In this document: piece by piece, positions 1 to 5,176 of the stretch
Layout: the number at the start of each line of letters is the position of its first letter
How positions within the stretch are numbered: position 1 is the first letter of the stretch
DNA from: JBBDWK01 sp040902885
GTDB taxonomy: Bacteria > Acidobacteriota > Terriglobia > Bryobacterales > Bryobacteraceae
NCBI GenBank assembly: GCA_040902885.1
Contig: JBBDWK010000085.1
Span: 1 to 17,656, forward strand
Length of the DNA stretch: 17,656 nt
Reading direction: 5' to 3'
Notes under the pieces: model-generated
The model's input: the letters and a program-made list of their open reading frames with translations, nothing else
Databases searched by the model: none
What the model was told of the DNA's origin: nothing
Position numbers and translations under genes: made by a program

Positions 1-2
1 AG

Positions 3-18
3 CGGCATTTTCATGCCG
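3..18 (-). terminator. Candidate hairpin downstream of the membrane protein gene
   Basis: A perfect 6-bp inverted repeat, CGGCAT and ATGCCG, with a 4-base loop (GAAA when read on the minus strand). It lies about 25 bases past the stop of the minus-strand gene ending at 44. A second overlapping stem, GCGGCA/TGCCGC at 2-7 and 24-29, is also possible. The bases that would show a U-run lie outside the window, so a terminator role is a guess. Confidence 0.3.
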
Positions 19-43
19 TTTCATGCCGCCGCAAAAAGGGCTG

Positions 44-781
44 TCACTGCGCGGAGGCAACGGAGCGGAGCATGGTCAAACGTTCGCCAGTGATTTTGTT
101 CCAGAACTGCAGGCTTAGGAATGTATCCTTCTGCAGATCGGCCCATCTCGTGTTTCCCGGAGCTCCCAGGGCATTGGACACCGCTGCTTGTTGGATGTCT
201 GCCGTCACGTTGGCGGAACTCGCCGTACGCTTCAAGGGAAACTGAAGTCGCACCTGGAACTTGCCGTCATCGAGCGTTGAGAGAGACGCATTTTCGAGAT
301 TCCAAGTGATTCCACTGGCCTTCAGAACGGGACTCGCCGAGAGTTGGAGAGATTCTCCCGTTCGAAGGAACGCGGCAAAATCGATGTTGTCGGTCTCGAT
401 TTGACTGGTAACCACTTGATAGCTCCCGCCCTGTTTGTAGAAGGCGTCCACTCTGTGAAACCGCTTGATCCCTCTTCCCGCCGCCGCATCGTAGGGAAAA
501 GCGTGTTCTACTTCCACATTTCCCTCTCGAACCTCTTTTTCGTTGAAAACCCAGAAGACCTTCTCCGGCTTTACGTTCGTCAGAATGATTCTCAGCTTCT
601 CCCCCGCCAGGAACACGGAGCCCGCCGAAGCGCGAGAAGCGGATCTCACGTCAACCTTGGCGCGTTGAAAGAAGTTCAGTACAACATCCTGTCCCCCTTG
701 ATTCAGCCATATGACTATCCCAGCGACCACAACCGCGGCGATCGTTGCGATTCCCGTCTTAATGGAAGTGGACGCATCCAT
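44..781 (-). CDS. Single-span membrane-anchored protein of unknown function
   Basis: A 245-residue protein with a short N-terminal tail, one hydrophobic segment (about residues 9-26) and a long soluble part with a beta-rich look. Around residues 57-125 it carries alternating hydrophobic residues with W, F, H and Y positions that resemble a PKD-like or other beta-sandwich fold; this is a weak impression. I chose the ATG at 781 because GAGGG stands 8 bases ahead of it; the reading frame stays open to a GTG at 820 (13 more residues). The expected topology is cytoplasmic N-terminus with the body outside. It follows motB on the same strand but is separated by about 190 bases containing two short repeat arrays, so a link to motility is not shown. 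I do not recognise the family. Confidence 0.75.
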   Translation of the reverse strand: MDASTSIKTGIATIAAVVVAGIVIWLNQGGQDVVLNFFQRAKVDVRSASRASAGSVFLAGEKLRIILTNVKPEKVFWVFNEKEVREGNVEVEHAFPYDAAAGRGIKRFHRVDAFYKQGGSYQVVTSQIETDNIDFAAFLRTGESLQLSASPVLKASGITWNLENASLSTLDDGKFQVRLQFPLKRTASSANVTADIQQAAVSNALGAPGNTRWADLQKDTFLSLQFWNKITGERLTMLRSVASAQ

Positions 782-850
782 AACCAAGGCCCTCGTTCCT
801 CGGATTTTGCCCGGAATCACAGTCTATTATCACTAGGTCGGGAACGCAAA

Positions 851-895
851 CGGCGAACCATTCAACGGCGAACCATTCAGCGGCGAACCATTCAG
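851..895. repeat. Three tandem copies of a 15-bp unit
   Basis: Three head-to-tail copies of CGGCGAACCATTCAR at 851-865, 866-880 and 881-895; only the last base varies (A, G, G). There are no spacers, so it is a tandem repeat, not a CRISPR array. It lies in the gap between motB and the downstream membrane protein gene. Confidence 0.9.
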
Positions 896-933
896 CAATC
901 GGCGTTCTGCTTTTGAGAAGGCGCGGTCAGCAG

Positions 934-961
934 GCTGACGGCTGACGGCTGATCGCTGAAA
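934..961. repeat. Four tandem 7-bp units (GCTGANN)
   Basis: Units GCTGACG, GCTGACG, GCTGATC and GCTGAAA run from 934 to 961, ending 8 bases before the motB stop codon (read on the minus strand, just after the gene). With the 15-bp array at 851-895 this makes the intergenic stretch strongly repetitive. No stem-loop terminator with a T-run is obvious here. Confidence 0.8.
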
Positions 962-969
962 GCTCGCTA

Positions 970-1746
970 CTACAGGCGGTTCTTGGGCTCCTCGAGCATC
1001 CCGGATTCGTTCAGGAAAACAATGTCCACCCGGCGGTTGCGAGCCTTGGCTTCCGGATTGTCGTTGGGCGCGAGAGGCGCTGTGTCGGCATAGCCGGCGA
1101 TCGACATGCGCTCCGCCGGAATGCCGTGATGCTCCGCCAGAATGTTGAGCATGGCTACGCTGCGGGCGGCGGAAAGCTCCCAGTTGGAATGGAAGCGGTT
1201 GTTGCGGATGGGATCCGAGTCGGTGTGTCCTTCCAATCGGATCTTGTTGGGAACGTTTCGCATGGCCGCGGCGATCTTCCCGATCGTGGGATAAGTCGCG
1301 CCGTCGATCACGTCCTGTCCCGAAGGGAAGAAGGCGGCTTGACGCAGACTCACGACCAGCCCGCGCGCTTCCATGCTTACGGTCAGCATGCCGTCCGCGA
1401 TCTCGTTCCGCAAGTGCTCTCGAAGCATCTTGAAGGATGAGGCCAGACTGGCCGGCAGACCCTCCGATTCATTTCCCAAATTCACCGGGCTTATGCCCGC
1501 TCCCCGGTACTGCGATGGTTCCGGGCCTTCAAACAGAAGCGCCAGACGATTGGCTGTGGCGGACACCTTGTCCTCTTCAAAAGCCTGCTTTACGGCTTTC
1601 GAGACATCCGCAATGCTGACCCGGTCGGACTGGGCCGTGGCGAACATCACCACGAAGAAGGCGAACAGCAGCGTGATGAAGTCGGCATAAGAGATCAGCC
1701 AGCGCTCATGGTTTTGATTATGATGTGACCTTTTCCTCCGTGGCAT
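970..1746 (-). CDS. motB: Flagellar motor stator protein MotB
   Basis: A 258-residue protein with the MotB layout. A short basic, His-rich cytoplasmic tail (1-14) is followed by one membrane span (about 17-37) containing the motif WLISYADFITLL, in which Asp22 is the expected proton-binding residue. A periplasmic linker of about 110 residues leads to an OmpA-type peptidoglycan-binding domain (about 150-250) with the typical EGHTDSDP and ARNRRVDI motifs. With MotA it forms the proton-conducting stator, anchored to the cell wall and driving the flagellar rotor. The ATG lies 2 bases after the motA stop, with GGAG upstream, so the two are co-translated. Length is normal. A non-flagellar MotAB/ExbBD-like pair is possible but the adjacent flbD argues for flagella. 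Confidence 0.93.
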   Translation of the reverse strand: MPRRKRSHHNQNHERWLISYADFITLLFAFFVVMFATAQSDRVSIADVSKAVKQAFEEDKVSATANRLALLFEGPEPSQYRGAGISPVNLGNESEGLPASLASSFKMLREHLRNEIADGMLTVSMEARGLVVSLRQAAFFPSGQDVIDGATYPTIGKIAAAMRNVPNKIRLEGHTDSDPIRNNRFHSNWELSAARSVAMLNILAEHHGIPAERMSIAGYADTAPLAPNDNPEAKARNRRVDIVFLNESGMLEEPKNRL

Positions 1747-1748
1747 GG

Positions 1749-2582
1749 CTACTCCGGACCGGACCTTCGCCCTGTCGCGCCGCGGCGTTCTTCCGCCTGC
1801 CCGTGAATATAGGCGTCCAGGCGTCCGCGAATCACCTTCGGGTTGAGGCCTTCCACGATGCCGACCACGCCCTCCAGCATCAACTCTTTCATCCGGGCGG
1901 ACTGCTCGGCGCGAGCTTTGATCTTGGCGCCCGCGGGGAGGAAGAAGACGTTGGCGAAACCCACCCCGTAAATGGTCGCGACAAACGCCGTGGCGATGCC
2001 GCGCCCCACCTCGTCCAGGTTGTCCAGGTGTTTCATCACCTGAATGAGCCCCATGACCGCGCCGATAATCCCGATGGTGGGGGCATACCCGCCCGCGCTT
2101 TCGAAGACCCGTGCTTCGGCGTCGACGTAATGCTCTTCCATCGAAATCTCAATCTCCATCATCTTGCGGATCTCCTGCAGGTCGTTGCCGTCGATGGCCA
2201 GCATCAAAGCCTTTCTGAGAAAAGGATGGGATGCCTCATCGGCATCCTGTTCAAGAGAGACGATGCCGCTCTTGCGGGCTTTGGCGGCAAATCCGATGAC
2301 CTCCTCGACGATCTGTTCCGGACGGATAGCCTGATCGAAGAAGATGAGATATATCTTCCTGCTGGCGGAGAGAAGCACACTCATCGGAGTGGTCACCATC
2401 ACCGCGCCAGCCGTGCCGCCCAGAACGATCAGCAGAGCCGTAGGGGCGAGAATCTCCTGAATGGAGCCGCCTTCCAGAAGGAGGCCGCCGACGATCCCCA
2501 CGGCGGCGATCAGCAGGCCAACCAGAGTGGCAAAATCCGGGCGGACTCCAGTGACCCGAGTCTTCTGCGGCTTAACGGCCAT
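1749..2582 (-). CDS. motA: Flagellar motor stator protein MotA
   Basis: About 277 residues from the ATG at 2582; an in-frame ATG at 2612 would add 10. Two N-terminal hydrophobic spans (roughly residues 17-37 and 45-65), a charged cytoplasmic loop, then two further spans including the MotA/TolQ/ExbB signature PTIGIIGAVMGLI and a last span with GVGFANVFFLPAGAKIK, whose proline fits the conserved MotA proline near the proton path. The ATG at 2582 overlaps the end of flbD by 11 bases, favouring this start through translational coupling; AAGGA stands 11 bases ahead. It forms the stator channel with the MotB encoded directly downstream. The C-terminal tail is rich in Arg and Gly, as expected for the inner-membrane cytoplasmic end. 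Confidence 0.93.
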   Translation of the reverse strand: MAVKPQKTRVTGVRPDFATLVGLLIAAVGIVGGLLLEGGSIQEILAPTALLIVLGGTAGAVMVTTPMSVLLSASRKIYLIFFDQAIRPEQIVEEVIGFAAKARKSGIVSLEQDADEASHPFLRKALMLAIDGNDLQEIRKMMEIEISMEEHYVDAEARVFESAGGYAPTIGIIGAVMGLIQVMKHLDNLDEVGRGIATAFVATIYGVGFANVFFLPAGAKIKARAEQSARMKELMLEGVVGIVEGLNPKVIRGRLDAYIHGQAEERRGATGRRSGPE

Positions 2583-2796
2583 CGGCCTGTTGTTCCTTCC
2601 GAATGGCCGCATCTCCCCGCGTGATGGATTGGCGGAAGGCGATTACGAGAGCGATGACGTCGTCGGCGGATTCCAAAACAACAAGCTTCTGGCCTGTGGT
2701 AAGAGTGATGATAGTGTCCGGCGTTACCTCCATGTGCTCAATGAGGTCTGCGTTCAGGACAAAGGGCGCCCCATTGAGCCGGGTGAGTTTCACCAT
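2572..2796 (-). CDS. flbD: FlbD family flagellar protein
   Basis: A 74-residue protein that begins MVKLTRLNG and continues with LNADLIEHMEVTPDT, then ITLTTGQKLVVLES: the recognisable core of the small FlbD family found in flagellar clusters (not the Caulobacter transcription factor of the same name). The molecular role of this small family is not settled. It is the first gene of flbD-motA-motB here, and its stop overlaps the motA start. The C-terminal 20 residues are polar and basic. No strong Shine-Dalgarno is seen before the ATG at 2796, only a weak AAG. The AT-rich stretch around 2830-2850 could hold the operon promoter, but I cannot define its elements. Confidence 0.9.
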   Translation of the reverse strand: MVKLTRLNGAPFVLNADLIEHMEVTPDTIITLTTGQKLVVLESADDVIALVIAFRQSITRGDAAIRKEQQADGR

Positions 2797-2878
2797 GGTC
2801 TTAAAGGCTTATCGGAGGCGGACCCCAAAGTGTGAGAAAAAAGTTAAAACTTCCCGAGGCATCACCGATAAGCCCAAT

Positions 2879-3148
2879 ATGAACACCGTGGTCCCTCAGT
2901 CTTCCATCGCGAGGTCCGCTCATCTGGTCCGTCACGCCGTGCGCGCCGGCAGTTCCGCCGTCTTGTGCAAGGAGTTGGAGCGGGCTAGCATATCCCCAAA
3001 GGGGCACGGCGAGGACGCCGAGCGCGGCGAACTGTTCTCCGCGGTGCTTTCGGATTTGCGGCACAGACTCTCGACCGGCCGGCCTGGAGGGGTGGCTTAC
3101 GAGACGGATTTGCAGCTCCTGGAACATCTGGCGCGGGCATCCAACTGA
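2879..3148 (+). CDS. Small hypothetical protein
   Basis: An 89-residue reading frame from the ATG at 2879. The frame is open further upstream, but that part lies opposite flbD. About 77 percent of its codons end in G or C by hand count, which suits a coding frame in this genome. The product is polar, has no signal peptide or membrane span, and its C-terminal half looks like amphipathic helices (for example ELFSAVLSDLRHRLS). I recognise no family. No good Shine-Dalgarno is visible before the ATG, which lowers confidence. The opposite strand also has an open frame over 2801-3181, but its composition looks less protein-like. It lies 54 bases upstream of msrB on the same strand and could share its transcript. 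Confidence 0.5.
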   Translation: MNTVVPQSSIARSAHLVRHAVRAGSSAVLCKELERASISPKGHGEDAERGELFSAVLSDLRHRLSTGRPGGVAYETDLQLLEHLARASN

Positions 3149-3202
3149 CGCCGCAAGAGCGCACAGGCTGGGAGTTACCATAAGGGAAGGAGGATTTCTT
3201 TT

Positions 3203-3596
3203 ATGGAGAAGGTGGCCAAGTCCGACGCGGAATGGCGGGATCAGTTAACCTCCGAGCAGTATGAAGTGACGCCAAAAAAGCACTGAGCCGGCCTTTACTG
3301 GGAAGTATTACCGGAACAAGGAAAAGGGAACTTACAAGTGCGCTTGCTGTGGGACTGAACTGTTCCGGTCCGAGACCAAGTACGAGTCCGGCACTGGGTG
3401 GCCGAGCTTCTACGCGCCCGCCTCGAAGGAGAACGTCGCCACGGAGACCGACGAAAGTTACGGCATGCGGCGCACCGAGGTGCTGTGCAATCGCTGCGAC
3501 GCGCACCTCGGTCATGTCTTTCCCGACGGGCCGAAGCCCACTGGCCTCCGCTACTGCATCAACTCCGCCGCGCTGAGCTTCGAGCGCGAGGATTAA
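3203..3596 (+). pseudogene. msrB: Peptide-methionine (R)-S-oxide reductase MsrB, frameshifted
   Basis: Two adjacent frames together spell a complete MsrB of about 130 residues, the enzyme that reduces methionine-R-sulfoxide in proteins. The first frame starts at the ATG at 3203, with AAGGAGGA 9 bases ahead, reads MEKVAKSDAEWRDQLTSEQY and stops at TGA 3284-3286. The second frame (from about 3282) reads TEPAFTGKYYRNKEKGTYKC and runs to the TAA at 3594-3596. It has both zinc-binding CxxC pairs (CACC and CNRC), the GTGWPSF motif and the catalytic Cys in RYCINSAAL. In GTGWPSF, Thr stands where many MsrBs have a second (recycling) Cys. The break lies at or just after the A6 run 3274-3279. Family spacing suggests two lost bases, or equally one extra base. 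It could be a recent mutation, a sequencing error, or rescue by transcriptional slippage. Everything else looks intact. Confidence 0.88.
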
Positions 3597-3601
3597 AGCC
3601 G

Positions 3602-3949
3602 TCAGCCCAGGCTGACCGGGCCGTGATCGTCGCAATGCCCGGAGTGCGGGTAGTGCAGATGCCCATCCACCAGATAGTCGGTATGATCGCCGTGGGGTAC
3701 GGCCTCGTGGCCGCAGTTGGCCCCATGACGATGCCCTTGATCGTGAACGCTGCAAGCGTGCGAGGGCGTACACTGCGCCATGTTGCTTCCACCTACCCCA
3801 ATCGCATGCTCGTCAATGTGGTCGCCGTGCATGTGGTGCAGGTGCCCGTCGTGAAGATAGTCGGTATGTCCTTCGTGCTGGATCGCGGTATGCCCGCACT
3901 CGGCACCGTGGACGTGGGTGTGATTCTCGTGAATCTTATGTCTGTTCAT
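3602..3949 (-). CDS. Histidine-rich metal-binding protein with internal duplication
   Basis: A 115-residue protein with 27 His (23 percent) and 5 Cys. Residues 14-48 and 75-109 are two copies of one 35-residue unit; both share the frame HG-x2-CGH-x-A, then H, HTDYL, DGHLH and evenly spaced His/Asp to the end. There is no signal peptide or membrane span, so it should be a cytosolic metal chelator or chaperone; zinc is the best guess, nickel or cobalt are possible. The ATG at 3949 overlaps the last 14 bases of the ArsR/SmtB-type regulator gene, so both are translated from one message, and the regulator probably controls it in response to the metal the protein binds. Similar small His-rich proteins next to metal regulators occur in other bacteria, but I know of no proven function. 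Confidence 0.85.
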   Translation of the reverse strand: MNRHKIHENHTHVHGAECGHTAIQHEGHTDYLHDGHLHHMHGDHIDEHAIGVGGSNMAQCTPSHACSVHDQGHRHGANCGHEAVPHGDHTDYLVDGHLHYPHSGHCDDHGPVSLG

Positions 3950-4346
3950 GTTGATGGTCCTCTTCGTGATTCAGTCCTGTTTGTGGCGCGGGCGAAACCT
4001 CGCTGGCGTGGGCCAGAGCGTTGAAAACGAGATCCATGACGTGCTGGTCGGCCAAGGCATAGTTGATATGCTTACCCTTCCTTCGCCGCACCACCATGTT
4101 TTCCGCCCGCAGGATGCGCAGCCTCTGCGAAACGGTCGAAAGCTCCTCGCCCTCCGCTTTGGCCAGCTCCGTCACGCACGCTTCGCCCTGGGCAAGCAGA
4201 GCCATGAGGCGAAGGCGCGCCACATCTCCTATGGCGCGGAACAGGCGCGAGGCGCGCTCAAGCGCCTGACCGTTCACTGGCGGCGATCTGCGGTCCCTCA
4301 ACGGATGATCGTCCGGTCCGCAGGGAGCTGACTTCTCCTTTCGCAT
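3936..4346 (-). CDS. ArsR/SmtB family metal-responsive repressor
   Basis: A 136-residue winged-helix repressor. The core (about 28-100) includes CVTELAKAEG, the recognition helix LSTVSQRLRILRAE and the wing VVRRRKGKHINYAL. The last helix carries Asp100, His102, His113 and Glu116, with exactly the spacing of the alpha-5 zinc site of SmtB (Asp104, His106, His117, Glu120). Cys57, Glu60 and the N-terminal Cys9 and His14 could form a second, SmtB-like alpha-3N site. The C-terminal tail is His-rich. Known members repress metal efflux or storage genes and leave DNA when zinc binds. The ATG at 4346 has GAGG only 1 base ahead, and a GTG at codon 24 is an alternative, but the shorter form would lose the N-terminal ligands. 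It overlaps the His-rich gene downstream. Confidence 0.9.
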   Translation of the reverse strand: MRKEKSAPCGPDDHPLRDRRSPPVNGQALERASRLFRAIGDVARLRLMALLAQGEACVTELAKAEGEELSTVSQRLRILRAENMVVRRRKGKHINYALADQHVMDLVFNALAHASEVSPAPQTGLNHEEDHQHEQT

Positions 4347-4379
4347 ACCTCGATCATCTCATCATTTCATCAAGTATGC
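4343..4379. promoter_or_regulatory. Inverted repeat over the regulator start, candidate operator
   Basis: GCATAC at 4343-4348 and GTATGC at 4374-4379 are perfect inverted arms; the next bases inward (CTCGAT and ATCAA) also nearly pair. The element spans the start codon of the ArsR/SmtB-type gene, where a self-repressor would act. The arms are wider apart than the classic 12-2-12 SmtB sites, so this may instead be a chance repeat. Confidence 0.35.
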
Positions 4380-4646
4380 AAGTGTTAAACTGTTCTCGAG
4401 GGTGATGCCTTCGAAACCGCTTTGCCAGGCACGAAAAGTGCATGGACGGATGGCAGCAGTATGAAGAACGTCGCTAAGGAAAGCGTGACAGGAGACACAA
4501 AACGCTCTTGCAATTACCGCTGAAAAACTGATAGCATCGAAATGTATTTGACTGCCCCCAGATTCGGCCACAAAGTTTGAGCGACTCCAGTCGCGCCTGC
4601 CTTACGCCTGAGACGAGACAGCTTTCAAATCAGAGGATATAAACCG
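4380..4646. other. Divergent intergenic region between the zinc regulator and the RRM gene
   Basis: About 270 bases without a supported gene; a minus-strand open frame at 4362-4571 does not look like a protein. The region is richer in AT than its flanks and must hold promoters for both directions. TTGCAA at about 4509 followed 17 bases later by ATAGCA is one weak plus-strand candidate. The leader next to the RRM gene contains the palindrome at 4581-4594. Confidence 0.5.
4581..4594 (+). promoter_or_regulatory. Perfect hairpin in the leader of the RRM gene
   Basis: GCGACT and AGTCGC form a perfect 6-bp inverted repeat around CC, about 50 bases ahead of the RRM start codon. There is no T-run after it, so it is not an obvious terminator. 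It may shape the leader RNA or be a protein-binding site; this is only a suggestion. Confidence 0.35.
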
Positions 4647-5003
4647 TTGAAGAAAATTTTTGTAGGCAACCTTGAATTCGGTGCCACTGAAGAGGCGATC
4701 CGCGCCTTGTTCGAAGCGTACGGCGCCGTGGAGAGTGTCAGAATTATGACCGATCGGGACACCGGCCGATCGCGAGGCTTTGCATTCGTGGAGATGAGCG
4801 ACTCAGCCGAAGCCGATCGGGCCATCGCCGGCCTGAACGGCCGGGAGATGGGCGGTCGGTCGCTGAATGTAAACGAAGCGCGGCCGAAACCGGAAGGTAG
4901 CGGCGGCTTCGGCGCCCGCCCGGACCGGGGCGGATTCCGTCCCCGTGGCAGCGCGGGCGGAGGTGGTGGTGGTTCGGGGCGGCGCCGCGAACCGCGCTGG
5001 TAG
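4647..5003 (+). CDS. RRM-type RNA-binding protein
   Basis: A 118-residue protein with one RNA-recognition motif (residues 2-80) and a Gly/Arg-rich tail (82-118). RNP2 is IFVGNL (4-9) and RNP1 is RGFAFVEM (43-50), with the aromatic residues that stack on RNA present. The family includes the cyanobacterial Rbp proteins and single-RRM proteins of many other bacteria, some of them cold-induced; targets here are unknown. The start is a TTG at 4647, supported by AGAGGA 9 bases ahead and by the fact that the RRM begins at residue 2. The tail (residues 84-118) resembles RGG-type regions that bind RNA weakly. It stands alone as a monocistronic unit with an AT-rich leader. Confidence 0.93.
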   Translation: MKKIFVGNLEFGATEEAIRALFEAYGAVESVRIMTDRDTGRSRGFAFVEMSDSAEADRAIAGLNGREMGGRSLNVNEARPKPEGSGGFGARPDRGGFRPRGSAGGGGGGSGRRREPRW

Positions 5004-5026
5004 CCTAAGAAATATTGGATAGGCCC

Positions 5027-5046
5027 GCGCAGGCTGAAGCCCGCGC
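5027..5046 (+). repeat. GC-rich imperfect palindrome after the RRM gene
   Basis: GCGC-A-GGCT, a GA loop, then AGCC-C-GCGC form a 20-base stem with one internal mismatch, 24 bases after the RRM stop. No T-run follows directly; a second short stem (CCTCC/GGAGG near 5071-5083) precedes TTTTT at about 5110. It could help end transcription or belong to a dispersed intergenic repeat; a count across the genome would tell. Confidence 0.4.
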
Positions 5047-5176
5047 CACGCGACCTGCAGTATGAGAGTTCGCCTCCGGCGGAGGAGTGTGGATTCCCAC
5101 AGGTGCACTTTTTCGTCTATTATAGGGTTGGCTTTCGACGAGCACAGCCCTTCTTCTTGAAATTCAGCTCGCGCGG

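Noticed and set aside
851..895. Triple repeat as the start of a CRISPR array
   Set aside because: The units are directly adjacent with no spacers and no cas gene is nearby.
1725..2624. Long plus-strand frame opposite motA
   Set aside because: Its His-, Asp- and Gly-rich composition is the antisense shadow of a well-recognised gene; the same applies to long frames opposite the radical SAM, dehydrogenase and M16 genes.
2801..3181. Minus-strand open frame of 126 codons as a gene
   Set aside because: It overlaps the more plausible plus-strand frame, has an irregular, low-complexity composition and no recognisable motifs.
3273..3286. A AAA AAG in msrB as a dnaX-type programmed -1 frameshift site
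   Set aside because: The heptamer is present in the right register, but a -1 slip enters GCA-CTG-AGC, which is not the MsrB frame; the required change is +1 or -2. Transcriptional slippage losing one A would fit, translational -1 slippage would not.
4362..4571. Minus-strand open frame of 69 codons upstream of the zinc sensor
   Set aside because: Composition is unlike a protein, it covers the likely promoter of the sensor gene, and no ribosome site is seen.
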